A stretch of 57,638 bases of DNA from an uncultured Bacteroidales bacterium (GCA_934691625.1 CAKUTA010000014.1:1-57638), one strand, 5' to 3'. Shown: positions 16,316-25,192, counted from the first letter of the stretch. Notes: generated by a model not told the origin, from the letters alone. Numbers and translations: made by a program.

Positions 16316-17632
16316 CTACCGCCTTTTAAGACGGGCGGCAAGAGAGCCATCCATTGCCCCCTTCATCAGCTTACGGGTGCCCTCAAACTGCTTCAGCAGC
16401 CTGTTCACCTCCTGAATGGAGGTTCCACTGCCGTCAGCGATACGCTTGCGACGGCTTCCATTGATAAGCTCGGCATGCTCGCGCTCGTATGGAGTCATTG
16501 ACATGATGATGGCCTCGACGCTCTTGAACGCGCTGTTGTCAATATCGACATCCTTTATCGCCTTCCCTACACCAGGAATCATTGATGCAAGATCCTTGAT
16601 ATTGCCCATCTTCTTTATCTGCTGGATCTGGTTATAGAAATCCATCAGGGAGAACTGATTTTTCGCGAGCTTCTTCTTCAGTTCACGTGCCTGCTTCTCG
16701 TCATACTGCTCCTGCGCCTTCTCCACGAGAGATACAACATCACCCATTCCGAGGATCCTGTCCGCAATACGTGCCGGATGGAAGACATCCAGGGCATCTA
16801 TCTTTTCCCCTGAAGAAATGAACTTGATAGGTTTTCCTACGACAGCCTTGATGGAAAGAGCTGCACCGCCACGGGTGTCACCATCCATCTTTGTAAGCAC
16901 GACTCCGTCGAAATCGAGGGTATCATTGAATGCCTTGGCAGTCTCCACAGCATCCTGTCCTGTCATCGCATCGACCACGAAAAGGATCTCTGTCGGATTG
17001 ACAGCCTTCTTTATCGCAGCTATCTCATCCATCATCTCCTGGTCAACAGCAAGACGTCCTGCGGTATCGATGATAACCACAGAAATGCCTTCAGCCCTGG
17101 CCTTGGCCACAGCGTCTGAGGCAATCTTCACAGGATCCTTTACGCCCTCCTCGGCATATACAGGGACGCCTGCCTGCTCGCCCATAACCTTAAGCTGGTC
17201 GATAGCGGCAGGACGATAGACGTCGCATGCCGCAAGAAGGACCTTCATCCCCTTCTTCGACTTGCACAGGTTGGCAAGCTTCGCGGTGAAGGTAGTCTTA
17301 CCTGAACCCTGCAGACCCGCAATCAGGACAATGCCGGGATTTCCCTTAACATTAATGTCCTGCGCACCGCTTCCCATGAACTCGGCAAGCTCGTCGTGGA
17401 CAATCTTGACCATCATCTGCTGCGGTTTCACTGCCGTCAGCACATTCTGGCCCATAGCCTTGTCCTTCACGCGGTCACAGAACTCCTTGGCGACCTTGTA
17501 GCTGACGTCGGCATCAAGCAGCGCCTTGCGTATATCCTTTACAGTCTCGGCAACATTGATTTCCGTTATTTTACCTTCACCCTTGAGAATCTTGAACGAC
17601 CTCTCGAGCCTTTCTGACAGATTTTCAAACAT
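16316..17632 (-). CDS. ffh: Signal recognition particle protein Ffh
   Basis: Ffh binds 4.5S RNA and signal sequences and delivers ribosomes to FtsY at the membrane. The 438-residue GTPase has the N domain (MFENLSERLERSFKILKGEG), the G domain with P-loop GLQGSGKTTFTAKL, DTAGRLAVD and TKMDGDTRGGAAL, and the C-terminal M domain (GSGTSIQEVNRLLKQFEGTRKLMKGAM). All GTPase motifs are intact. It is shorter than E. coli Ffh by a few residues at the M-domain tail. It probably leads an operon with crcB. Confidence 0.97.
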   Translation of the reverse strand: MFENLSERLERSFKILKGEGKITEINVAETVKDIRKALLDADVSYKVAKEFCDRVKDKAMGQNVLTAVKPQQMMVKIVHDELAEFMGSGAQDINVKGNPGIVLIAGLQGSGKTTFTAKLANLCKSKKGMKVLLAACDVYRPAAIDQLKVMGEQAGVPVYAEEGVKDPVKIASDAVAKARAEGISVVIIDTAGRLAVDQEMMDEIAAIKKAVNPTEILFVVDAMTGQDAVETAKAFNDTLDFDGVVLTKMDGDTRGGAALSIKAVVGKPIKFISSGEKIDALDVFHPARIADRILGMGDVVSLVEKAQEQYDEKQARELKKKLAKNQFSLMDFYNQIQQIKKMGNIKDLASMIPGVGKAIKDVDIDNSAFKSVEAIIMSMTPYEREHAELINGSRRKRIADGSGTSIQEVNRLLKQFEGTRKLMKGAMDGSLAARLKRR

Positions 17633-17688
17633 ATCGTAGTATTCCTTTTATTAATATAAGAAGCTTTCCCAAATAAAAGCCGAACAGA

Positions 17689-17719
17689 TTGCAAAATTAC
17701 TTAAAAAAACCTAACTTCG
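17689..17719 (+). promoter_or_regulatory. Promoter of the deoxyhypusine synthase-like gene
   Basis: TTG at 17689-17691, 20 bases, then TAACTTCG at 17712-17719, one mismatch from TAnnTTTG. The predicted leader is about 60 bases. Confidence 0.65.
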
Positions 17720-17784
17720 CACAAAATTTCAGGCGGCTTGGAGCAAATTCCCGCCACTGACGTTAAACAATTGTAAATTAAAGA

Positions 17785-18765
17785 TTGGAAATGGAAAAAG
17801 GACCAATTTCAAATTTCATCACCCACAACTACCGTCACTTCAACTCGGCTTGCCTTGTTGATGCGGCAAAAGCTTATGAAGAGCTTCTTGCGAAAGGTGG
17901 CAAGATGATGTTGGCCATGGCCGGCGCCATGAGTACAGCCGAGCTCGGACTCTCTCTCGCAGAGATGATCCGCCAGGACAAGTTCTCTATTGTATGCTGC
18001 TCCGCAAATAACCTTGAGGAGGACATCATGAATCTCGTAGCACACTCCCACTACTATAGGGTGCCGGGCTACAGGAACCTTACCGCACAGCAGGAGCAGG
18101 AGCTTCTTGACAACCACTACAACCGTGTCACAGATACCTGCATCCCTGAAGAAGAGGCATTCCGCCGTCTTGAGGGCGCTCTCGTGGATGTCTGGAACAA
18201 GGCCAAGGCTGAAGGAAAGAGATACCTCCCTTACGAATATATCTATCAGATTCTCAGAAGCGGTGTTCTCGAGAAATACTACGAAATCGATCCTAAGGAC
18301 AGCTGGGTTCTTGCAGCATGCGAGAAGAACATCCCTATCATCTGCCCTGCATGGGAGGACTGCACCACAGGTAACATTTTCGCAGCTCACTGCATCAAGG
18401 GCGACTTCACACCGGATCTCGTGAAGAACGGAATCGAGACAATGCTCTTCCTCGTTGACTGGTACAAGAAGAACGCCACCGGCGCAGGTGTCGGCTTCTT
18501 CCAGATCGGCGGCGGTACAGCTGGCGACTTCCCAATCTGCGTAGTTCCGATGATGGAGCAGGATCTCGGATGGCATGGTACACCGCTCTGGTCATACTTC
18601 TGCCAGATTTCAGACAGCACCACTTCATACGGTTCTTATTCTGGAGCAGTTCCTAACGAGAAGATCACATGGGGCAAGCTTGCACCTGAGACACCGAAGT
18701 TCATCGTAGAGTCTGACGCTACAATCGTAGCACCTCTCATCTTCGCATACGTTCTCGGCTGGTAA
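17785..18765 (+). CDS. Deoxyhypusine synthase-like protein
   Basis: The 326-residue protein belongs to the deoxyhypusine synthase family, which moves the aminobutyl group of spermidine in an NAD-dependent reaction. The tail TWGKLAPETPKFIVESDATI carries the lysine of the WGK motif that forms the covalent intermediate in the eukaryotic enzyme. GFFQIGGGTAGDFPI is a cofactor-site-like glycine stretch. Bacteria lack eIF5A hypusine, so members are thought to make homospermidine or modify another acceptor; the substrate here is unproven. It is monocistronic, with its own promoter and a strong terminator. Codon use appears optimised, suggesting substantial expression. Confidence 0.88.
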   Translation: MEMEKGPISNFITHNYRHFNSACLVDAAKAYEELLAKGGKMMLAMAGAMSTAELGLSLAEMIRQDKFSIVCCSANNLEEDIMNLVAHSHYYRVPGYRNLTAQQEQELLDNHYNRVTDTCIPEEEAFRRLEGALVDVWNKAKAEGKRYLPYEYIYQILRSGVLEKYYEIDPKDSWVLAACEKNIPIICPAWEDCTTGNIFAAHCIKGDFTPDLVKNGIETMLFLVDWYKKNATGAGVGFFQIGGGTAGDFPICVVPMMEQDLGWHGTPLWSYFCQISDSTTSYGSYSGAVPNEKITWGKLAPETPKFIVESDATIVAPLIFAYVLGW

Positions 18766-18785
18766 TCCTGCCACGAAAACAGAAT

Positions 18786-18821
18786 AAAAAGGGAATGCCC
18801 CGAAACGGACATTCCCTTTTT
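18786..18821 (+). terminator. Intrinsic terminator of the deoxyhypusine synthase-like gene
   Basis: AAAAAGGGAATG (18786-18797) pairs perfectly with CATTCCCTTTTT (18810-18821) around a 12-base loop. Confidence 0.9.
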
Positions 18822-18824
18822 CAG

Positions 18825-18842
18825 AATCTGTTTAAACAGATT
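18825..18842. repeat. Palindrome with AATCTGTTT arms (copy 1)
   Basis: AATCTGTTT followed directly by AAACAGATT is a perfect 18-bp palindrome. Related arms occur at 23507-23564 and 53243-53283. Here it lies between a terminator and the small AraC-type gene. Confidence 0.5.
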
Positions 18843-18886
18843 ATTTGATAAAATCAATATAGTATATTCAATCAAAATAGACACCT

Positions 18887-19474
18887 ATGATAAAAACTGA
18901 CATCATAAGGCATGCCGTGGCGTCGGCATGTATTTCCGGCAATATCAAGCTTTTCCTGTTCGGTATCGACAGGCGCGAGGCATCAAGAATAGGCCGGCCC
19001 CGCAATGGAGACGGCTCCAGAAGGCAGCGGATGAGCCGTGCCAGCTTCGAGCAGATAGAGATGCGCCTGGAAAGATGGGCATCGCACCAGGCTGACAGCA
19101 GCAGGAACCCGTCATTGTCGGAACTGGCAAAAGACATCAATGTGGAAAAGAGCGCCCTCCTTTCCTATTTCAGCAGATACCTCAAAAAAGACTTCCGTTC
19201 ATGGAAAAGCAGCCTGAGGATCAGCCGGGCAAGGGTAATGCTCCTTGACGAAGACAGCCCACTGGATATAGACATAATATCCAGACATCTCGGATTCAGC
19301 AACAAGTCCAACTTCCACAGACAGTTCAAGCAGCATACAGGATGCACCCCGGGACAATGGAAAAGCTCCGGAGGGCATCCTGAACTATACGGCGGAAACT
19401 CCGGCGACGCAGCCGAAGCTATGACTGCTGATGAGCCGGACGCAGAAGATCCAGCACCACCTTCACAGGATTGA
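18887..19474 (+). CDS. Small soluble AraC-type regulator
   Basis: The 195-residue product contains the C-terminal HTH region of AraC proteins (about residues 55-165), including SLSELAKDINVEKSALLSYF and LGFSNKSNFHRQFKQHTG. It aligns over its length with the last third of the membrane AraC regulator at 14178 but has no membrane spans. Instead it has a short basic N-terminus (RIGRPRNGDGSRRQR) and an acidic tail (DEPDAEDPAPPSQD). Its 3' end overlaps the convergent DUF4301 gene by 56 bases. It could be a trimmed paralogue that lost its sensor. The start ATG has no strong ribosome-binding site. Confidence 0.75.
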   Translation: MIKTDIIRHAVASACISGNIKLFLFGIDRREASRIGRPRNGDGSRRQRMSRASFEQIEMRLERWASHQADSSRNPSLSELAKDINVEKSALLSYFSRYLKKDFRSWKSSLRISRARVMLLDEDSPLDIDIISRHLGFSNKSNFHRQFKQHTGCTPGQWKSSGGHPELYGGNSGDAAEAMTADEPDAEDPAPPSQD

Positions 19475-20933
19475 ATGTTTCCAGAGGGACCTCAACAAAG
19501 CAGGTATTCCAGTCGCTCATAGAGCCATTCCACAATCCTGGCAGCTCAAGTGCCTTAAGGTCCCTGCCCTGATAGCTCTTGGAGCTGATGAATCCCGCAT
19601 CCGCATCCACGTAGTCCAGAAGATTGAACTTGTTCCCCTTGTAATCCCTGATGCAGCAGACAAGATCCACAGGATTGAAGTGTGTCGCCCTTGCAAGTAT
19701 ATCACGTGAGCGTCCGTCTGTCATGTCAATCTGCACACTTTCGAGGATCTGGAGATTGGACGAGCCATCTTTCCCGGCAATGATGAACGGGCCTCCACCA
19801 GGTTCTCCCTGATTACGGACCATTCCGCAGACCCTGACAGGACGGTTCAGCTTGGAACGGAGCAGAGCCACACGCTCCACGATGCTGCGGGTAAGCGGCA
19901 GCTGGATGCAAAGCTCCCCATCCATGAATGCCTCCACCTTGTCACACAACTGCGCACATTTGTCGGACTGCATATCCTCAATGGCGTCGAAAGCCCTCAG
20001 ATATCCGAAGATTCTGTCCCTCAGCTCCAGGCACCTGCCCATAAGCACCTTCTTGTACAGGGCTGTGGTCTCGAGGAACCTGTCATTGGATACATTGTCA
20101 ATGTTCTTGATCGAAACGAGCTCATCATCAATAGAATTGAGATTATATATCAATGCCCCATGCCCTGCCGGACGGAACAGAAGTTCTCCGGTCTCAGTAC
20201 GGAAAGGCCTGTTCTTCATATCTACTGCAATCGTATCCGTAGATTTCTTCTGGAATGTGAACGATATATTATAGCGGATACCATACCTTTTCTCGTACTT
20301 CGCCTTCACTTCCGCAAGAGCAGCCTCGAAAAGCGGCTGATACTCAGGAGATATCGTAAATATCACATTGGCAGTGCCATCAGCATTGCGCATATAGTCC
20401 TGTGCCTCCACCAGATGCTCGGCAAATGCGGTGCGGCACTCTCCGTCAGGATACCTGTGGAAACGGAGCACTCCTTTAGGTTTGGAGCCGTATCCTAGCC
20501 CCTTGTCCGTAAGCACTTCCTCTGCCACACTCCTGCGGTACTCTGCGCTGTCCTCCGGTGTCCCGAACATATCTTCAGTATAGAACGCAAACTTCTGTAT
20601 TTCAGAAGCCAGTTTTCCGACAGAAGAATCCTGGCCAGGATCATTGCCCTCCTCCAGAGCCGACAGCCCTGCGAAGATATCCTTGAACATCCTGGAAGCA
20701 GCACCTGAAGCAGGAATGAACTTGCATTTTCCAAGTACAGATGCATTGTCGCAATACGCTGCCGCAGCCTTTATGCCATCCTCGTCAAGAACCTTGATTC
20801 CACGCTCCGGTGTCGCCGGCGCAACGATATTCATCCACGGAAAGCCCTTCCTGAAGCGTTCCACCTGAGCCTCGGCAGCCTTGACAGTCGAACCGCGCTC
20901 TTCTATCCTCTTTATATCTTCCTTGTCGAACAT
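19419..20933 (-). CDS. DUF4301-family protein
   Basis: The 504-residue protein matches the Bacteroidetes DUF4301 family (opening MFDKEDIKRIEERGSTVKAA, then FIPASGAASRMFKDIFAGL). The GAASRMFK stretch resembles a nucleotide-sugar pyrophosphorylase loop, which hints at a nucleotidyltransferase-like fold, but function is not established. No signal peptide or membrane span is present, so it is cytoplasmic. It is the last gene of recF-DUF721-pdxB-DUF4301, ten bases after pdxB, and its 3' end overlaps the AraC-type gene on the other strand. Confidence 0.85.
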   Translation of the reverse strand: MFDKEDIKRIEERGSTVKAAEAQVERFRKGFPWMNIVAPATPERGIKVLDEDGIKAAAAYCDNASVLGKCKFIPASGAASRMFKDIFAGLSALEEGNDPGQDSSVGKLASEIQKFAFYTEDMFGTPEDSAEYRRSVAEEVLTDKGLGYGSKPKGVLRFHRYPDGECRTAFAEHLVEAQDYMRNADGTANVIFTISPEYQPLFEAALAEVKAKYEKRYGIRYNISFTFQKKSTDTIAVDMKNRPFRTETGELLFRPAGHGALIYNLNSIDDELVSIKNIDNVSNDRFLETTALYKKVLMGRCLELRDRIFGYLRAFDAIEDMQSDKCAQLCDKVEAFMDGELCIQLPLTRSIVERVALLRSKLNRPVRVCGMVRNQGEPGGGPFIIAGKDGSSNLQILESVQIDMTDGRSRDILARATHFNPVDLVCCIRDYKGNKFNLLDYVDADAGFISSKSYQGRDLKALELPGLWNGSMSDWNTCFVEVPLETFNPVKVVLDLLRPAHQQS

Positions 20934-20943
20934 GATATTGAAT

Positions 20944-21999
20944 TTAGTCTATATATACTTCTCTTCTATATTTATATTCAGCCCGCAGCTTGTCGAAGTT
21001 CTCCGGAGCAAGGCGGAGCATGAAATCATCCGTGAAAATCGGGTAATTATATTGCAGCACGGCAGCTATCTCGCCCTGGTTCAAGCCCTTGAGATCAAGC
21101 TTCACCGCCTCGTTCTCCGGAAGCCCTGTCTTCGGGAAGAACTCATAAAGTGGCTGGATGCCGAAATAATGTGCCACTGCACGGACAGCAGCTGCAGTCC
21201 CGTTCTGCTTGCCCTGATATGAATACCCAGCAATATGAGGAGTGGCTATAGCCACCTTGTCCATCAGCTCCCTGTCAATATCCGGTTCATGGTTCCATGT
21301 GTCGATTATTACCGGTCCGAGCTTCGGAATAGCTTCCTTAAGGGCATCGTCACACACGACCTCTCCCCTTGAAGCATTGATAAAGAACGCTCCCGGCTGC
21401 ATCATTGAGAAGAAATGGCGATCAGCCATCCCCCTTGTGGTGTCGTCCAGGGGCGTATGCATTGTCACAATCTGGGAATTCTGAAGCAGATAGTCGAGAT
21501 CGCAGAATCCGAAAGGCCCTTCGGCCGCAGCCCTTGGAGGATCGCACTTCAGGATCTTGAATCCAAGGGCAAGCCCCATCCTTTCGATAAGGCTGCCGAC
21601 ATGGCCGACACCGACTATGCCGATAGTGTCCCCCGCCAGACTTATCGCGCGTCGTGATGCCAGACCGTATAGCGCCGAGAACACATACTCCATGACACCT
21701 CCGGCATTGCACCCAGGTGCATTTCTGACAGTAATCCCGTGCGCGTCGCAATACGGAAAGTCTATATGGTCCGTACCGATTGTCGCGGTGGCGATGAACT
21801 TCACACGGGAGCCATCCAGCAGACCGGCATTGCACCTGGTCCTGGTGCGGATCATCAGGGCGTCGGCGTCCTTCACATCAGCCGGACCGATTTCAAGCCC
21901 CGGCATATAACGCACTTCCGCATACGGTTCGAAAACCCCTTCCAGAAATGGAATCGCATCATCAGCGACAATCTTTATCTTTTTATCCATGCCCATCAA
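20944..21999 (-). CDS. pdxB: Erythronate-4-phosphate dehydrogenase
   Basis: PdxB oxidises 4-phosphoerythronate, the second step of DXP-dependent vitamin B6 synthesis. The 351-residue protein has the D-isomer hydroxyacid dehydrogenase fold: NAD-binding GIVGVGHVGS near residue 118, the ASRGEVV arginine motif, and the TPHIAGYSYQGK histidine motif, followed by the PdxB-type dimerisation domain (residues about 270-351). Three start codons lie close together (21999, 21996, 21990); the last, MDKKIKIVADD, fits homologues best. It follows the DUF721 gene with only a base or a few bases between. Confidence 0.92.
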   Translation of the reverse strand: MMGMDKKIKIVADDAIPFLEGVFEPYAEVRYMPGLEIGPADVKDADALMIRTRTRCNAGLLDGSRVKFIATATIGTDHIDFPYCDAHGITVRNAPGCNAGGVMEYVFSALYGLASRRAISLAGDTIGIVGVGHVGSLIERMGLALGFKILKCDPPRAAAEGPFGFCDLDYLLQNSQIVTMHTPLDDTTRGMADRHFFSMMQPGAFFINASRGEVVCDDALKEAIPKLGPVIIDTWNHEPDIDRELMDKVAIATPHIAGYSYQGKQNGTAAAVRAVAHYFGIQPLYEFFPKTGLPENEAVKLDLKGLNQGEIAAVLQYNYPIFTDDFMLRLAPENFDKLRAEYKYRREVYID

Positions 22000-22000
22000 A

Positions 22001-22342
22001 CTATTTCAATATCAATGTCTTTACAGGTTTCTGCCCTTCGGATGCAAGAAACAGAGGATCTTTAAGAATCTCCCTGTTCAGAGCATCCACTATGGCATCC
22101 TTGTTAAAGAAAAGCTGGTTGCGCACCACGGAAGACGAAATCCCGCAGTACAGGACACCATTCTTCACATATTTCGACAAAGTGTACGGAGCTGCACCTG
22201 TAACCTTGTCCCATGCCGACATTATTATCTGGTCATTCATCCCAGAAGACAGGCGCATGACCTTCAGAAGCCTCGGCATGATGTCCCCGAGCGATGAGGG
22301 TTCCTTACGTTCCAGCGATACGCTCTTGCCCTTGTAACTCAT
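22001..22342 (-). CDS. DUF721 (DciA-like) protein
   Basis: The 113-residue product is a DUF721 protein: basic and small, with a KH-like core (MNDQIIMSAWDKVTGAAPYTLSKYVKNGVLYCGISSSVVRNQLFF). DciA, a member of this family, helps load the replicative helicase in bacteria without DnaC. Its partner here, recF, is often next to dciA/DUF721 in many phyla. Its ATG overlaps the recF stop codon (ATGA), so translation is coupled. Confidence 0.85.
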   Translation of the reverse strand: MSYKGKSVSLERKEPSSLGDIMPRLLKVMRLSSGMNDQIIMSAWDKVTGAAPYTLSKYVKNGVLYCGISSSVVRNQLFFNKDAIVDALNREILKDPLFLASEGQKPVKTLILK

Positions 22343-23445
22343 CGGATCTCCTCCTTTCTGAAGCTGCCTCCGGAAGTCTCGAAATACGCCCTGTCCTCCG
22401 TTATCCTGTCCACTATACCGGACAGCCTCACCTTGTTGCTGTCAGTTATGAATATCTGGCCGAAATCATTGCCTGCCACCATCGCTAGAAGGTTTCCGGT
22501 CCTGTCCATGTCAAGCTTGTCAAACACATCGTCAAGAAGCAGCATCGGAGGCACCCCGAAACTTTTCTTCATCAGCTCGTACTGTGCGAACTTCAGAGAC
22601 ACAAGAAATGACTTCTGCTGTCCCTGCGAGCCGCATCTGCGGATAGGGTGCCCGTCCATGCCGAATACCAGGTCATCCCTCTGCGGCCCGGCTGAAGTAT
22701 AGCCGAGGGCAATGTCCCTGTTTCTTGCGGCGGCGAGAATATCCTTCAATGCGCCCTTGTCCAGATCTGACTTATATGAGATATCCACGGCTTCACGTCC
22801 TCCGGACAATGCCTGATAATATCTCTCCACCACAGGGGACAGATCCCCGGCAAATGCCTTCCGGCGCTCATAGATGCGCTGTGCGTATGTCTCCATCCTC
22901 TCATCCATGATCTCCAGCAGGGCAGGATCCGGCCTGTCTGTCTTCAGCACCGTATTGCGCTGATTCAGAAGCCTGTTATACTGCTGCACATCAGACAGAT
23001 ATTCCTTGTCCATCTGCGACAGCACCATATTCAGGAAACGCCTCCTGTCCTCACCGGAGTCACTCACAAGGGACACATCATCTGGAGAGACCATGACCAC
23101 TGGCAGCTCTCCTATATGCTCGGAAATCCTCGGATACGGCTTGTCATCACGGCGGAGCTTCTTCTCCCCTTTCGATGTCACCTTTATCGAGAATCTTGAC
23201 TTTAAGGTATTCTGCATCAGATATGTCCCTGACAATGAGAACGCATCAGAACCGTAGCGGAAGTTATCCCGGTCAGAAGAACGGAACGCGCTCTTCGTCA
23301 TGGACAGATACCAGATGGCGTCTATGAGATTGGTCTTGCCCTCACCGTTTCCGCCGGATATGCAATTGATGTTGGCGGAGAATTCCAGTTCCGCCAACGC
23401 TATATTTCTGTAGTCCTGGACCACTATTTTTTCCAGCACCGCCAT
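22339..23445 (-). CDS. recF: DNA replication/repair protein RecF
   Basis: RecF is an ABC-type ATPase that loads RecA at gaps with RecO and RecR. The 368-residue protein has Walker A GGNGEGKT at residues 31-38, the ABC-like signature SQGQQKSFLVSLK, and Walker B MLLLDDVFDKLD. The start at 23445 (MAVLEKIVVQDYRNI) is chosen over 23475 because homologues begin at this point. A -7 element at 23481-23488 lies shortly upstream. It heads the recF-DUF721-pdxB-DUF4301 group. Confidence 0.95.
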   Translation of the reverse strand: MAVLEKIVVQDYRNIALAELEFSANINCISGGNGEGKTNLIDAIWYLSMTKSAFRSSDRDNFRYGSDAFSLSGTYLMQNTLKSRFSIKVTSKGEKKLRRDDKPYPRISEHIGELPVVMVSPDDVSLVSDSGEDRRRFLNMVLSQMDKEYLSDVQQYNRLLNQRNTVLKTDRPDPALLEIMDERMETYAQRIYERRKAFAGDLSPVVERYYQALSGGREAVDISYKSDLDKGALKDILAAARNRDIALGYTSAGPQRDDLVFGMDGHPIRRCGSQGQQKSFLVSLKFAQYELMKKSFGVPPMLLLDDVFDKLDMDRTGNLLAMVAGNDFGQIFITDSNKVRLSGIVDRITEDRAYFETSGGSFRKEEIR

Positions 23446-23480
23446 TGTCAATAAAAAAGAGTCATCGCCATACAATTGTA

Positions 23481-23488
23481 CAAAGATA
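23481..23488 (-). promoter_or_regulatory. -7 element for recF
   Basis: Minus-strand TATCTTTG matches TAnnTTTG; no -33 TTG at the usual distance. Transcription would start near 23475, about 30 bases before the chosen ATG, which argues against the upstream ATG at 23475. Confidence 0.5.
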
Positions 23489-23506
23489 ACTCTTTTACCC
23501 GGTTTT

Positions 23507-23564
23507 AGAAGCTGTTTTGAAATGATTGAAAAGTTGTTTGAGGCAAGTAACCTTCAAAAAACAG
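23507..23564. repeat. Inverted repeat with CTGTTTTGAA arms (copy 2)
   Basis: AGAAGCTGTTTTGAAATGATT (21 bases, 23507-23527) matches 19 of 21 positions of 53243-53263. A reverse arm TTCAAAAAACAG (23553-23564) gives an imperfect stem with a two-base bulge. It lies between the recF and TPR promoters. Confidence 0.45.
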
Positions 23565-23579
23565 TTATTAAAGCTATTA

Positions 23580-23610
23580 TTGGAAAATTTCCTTATTTTT
23601 TATACATTTG
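23580..23610 (+). promoter_or_regulatory. Promoter of the TPR protein-yebC operon
   Basis: TTG at 23580-23582, 20 bases, then TACATTTG at 23603-23610: an exact fit to the Bacteroidetes pattern. Leader of about 48 bases. Confidence 0.8.
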
Positions 23611-23662
23611 CGGTCTATTATGCGCTGGGCGCATTTGAATGAATATAAAAACATAAGAAAAT

Positions 23663-24346
23663 ATGGCACAAGAAACTCTTAAAGATCAGGAGAGACTGCA
23701 GGAAGAGCAGGTTGTAGAAAAGGTATCTTCTGTAGAAAAATTTTTCAATGAGAACAAAAAGATTATCTGGGGATGCCTCGGAGCAATCATTGTAATCGGC
23801 GTGGCTGTACTTTGCTACCACAAGTTCTACGCGCAGCCGCAGAAGGCAGAGGCAGCGGAGCAGATGTTCCCGGCAGAGACAAATTTCCGCGCCGGCAACT
23901 ACGAACTTGCTCTTAACGGTGACGGCAATGTGCTCGGTTTCAGCCAGATTATCGACGAGTACGGCTCATTCGCAGGAACAGCTGCATATTTCTATGCAGG
24001 AGTCTGCGAGCTTCAGCTTGGCAAATACGAGGAAGCGCTTTCCTACCTTAATAAATATAACGGAAAGGACGAGATCCTGAAGGCAAAGGCTCTCAGCTGC
24101 AAAGGTGATGCATACGAGGGACTTGAGAACTACAAGGAAGCTGTGGCATGCTACGAGAAGGCAGCAGGAGTCGCTGACAACATGTTCGCAGCCGCATACC
24201 TCCTGAAGGCAGGCATCGCTTGCGAGGAGCTCGGCGACAGCGCAAAGGCTCTCTCTTTCTACAAGAAGATCAAGGATCAGTATCCGCAGTCGATGGAAGG
24301 TTATGATATAGACAAGTATATCAGCAGAATAGAGAACGCACAGTAA
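23663..24346 (+). CDS. TPR-containing membrane-anchored protein
   Basis: The 227-residue protein has a charged N-terminus, one membrane span (about residues 33-50, IIWGCLGAIIVIGVAVLCY) and then tetratricopeptide-like helices (YFYAGVCELQLGKYEEALSYL, CKGDAYEGLENYKEAVACYEKA, and ELGDSAKALSFYKKI). The topology, with the TPR part outside the cytoplasm, resembles YfgM-type proteins that assist export. Such proteins are usual in Bacteroidetes. It is 14 bases upstream of yebC, and the pair shares one promoter. Confidence 0.85.
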   Translation: MAQETLKDQERLQEEQVVEKVSSVEKFFNENKKIIWGCLGAIIVIGVAVLCYHKFYAQPQKAEAAEQMFPAETNFRAGNYELALNGDGNVLGFSQIIDEYGSFAGTAAYFYAGVCELQLGKYEEALSYLNKYNGKDEILKAKALSCKGDAYEGLENYKEAVACYEKAAGVADNMFAAAYLLKAGIACEELGDSAKALSFYKKIKDQYPQSMEGYDIDKYISRIENAQ

Positions 24347-24360
24347 AATATATACAATAT

Positions 24361-25116
24361 ATGGGAAGAGCTTTTGAGTTCAGAAAAGAGAGAAAGTTGA
24401 AACGTTGGGGCCACATGGCCAAGACGTTCACCAAGATCGGAAAAGAAATCACAATCGCTGTAAAGCAGGGAGGTCCTGACGTTATCGGAAACCCTCGTCT
24501 CCGCGCCCTTATTGCAGAGGCAAGAAACGAGAACATGCCTAAGGACAATATAGAGAGAGCCATCAAGAAAGCTACGGATAAGAGCCTCGGAGACTTCAAG
24601 GAAGTCACATTTGAAGGCTACGGCCCATACGGCATCGCATATCTTGTGGAGACTGCCACAGACAACAATACCAGAACTGTCGCAAATGTCCGCAGCTACT
24701 TCACCAAGTGCGGAGGCTCGCTCGGAACAAGCGGAAGCGTAAGCTTCATGTTCGACCATAAGTGCGTATTCAAGATCAAGTACACGGAAGGCATGGACAT
24801 TGATGAGCTCCAGCTCGCATTATGCGACTACGATGACGACCCTGAGGTATTCATCGAGGAGCAGGAGGACGAGGATGAGAACATCACGAAAGACGTTGTA
24901 ATCTATGGAGCTTACGAGTCTTACGGCGGAATCCAGAAATTCATTGAGGACAACGGATATGAACTCATCTCCGGAGGATTCGACAGGATTCCTAACGTGG
25001 AACTGAAGGATGTGACACCGGAGCAGCGCGAGACATTGAACAAGCTCACAGACCTTCTGGAGAACGACGATGATGTCACCAACGTATATTCTACCATGAA
25101 GCCGGCTGAGGAATAA
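24361..25116 (+). CDS. yebC: YebC/PmpR-family protein
   Basis: The 251-residue protein starts MGRAFEFRKERKLKRWGHMAKTFTKIGKEI, the standard YebC opening, with the three-domain layout and acidic patches (VFIEEQEDEDENITKDVVIYG). YebC proteins were annotated as transcription regulators; recent work describes YebC-like factors that relieve ribosome stalling on proline stretches. Either role is possible here. It ends the operon before an exceptionally strong terminator. Confidence 0.95.
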   Translation: MGRAFEFRKERKLKRWGHMAKTFTKIGKEITIAVKQGGPDVIGNPRLRALIAEARNENMPKDNIERAIKKATDKSLGDFKEVTFEGYGPYGIAYLVETATDNNTRTVANVRSYFTKCGGSLGTSGSVSFMFDHKCVFKIKYTEGMDIDELQLALCDYDDDPEVFIEEQEDEDENITKDVVIYGAYESYGGIQKFIEDNGYELISGGFDRIPNVELKDVTPEQRETLNKLTDLLENDDDVTNVYSTMKPAEE

Positions 25117-25131
25117 ATCATAGGAAAAACA

Positions 25132-25177
25132 GTAAAAGAACAGGAAGAAAACTTTCGTTTTCTTCCTGTTCTTTTAC
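25132..25177. terminator. Bidirectional terminator with a perfect 21-bp stem
   Basis: Positions 25132-25152 and 25157-25177 are perfect complements around the tetraloop TTTC. The A-rich 5' arm and T-rich 3' arm would serve both yebC (plus) and the PUL transcript ending at 25193 (minus). Confidence 0.9.
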
Positions 25178-25192
25178 ATATCACCCAATAGG

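Noticed and set aside
15831..17784. Fluoride riboswitch for crcB
   Set aside because: crcB is three bases after ffh with no room for a leader, and nothing upstream of ffh resembles the riboswitch.
17809..18576. Open frame of 255 codons on the minus strand
   Set aside because: Antisense to the deoxyhypusine synthase-like gene, which has clear motifs, promoter and terminator.
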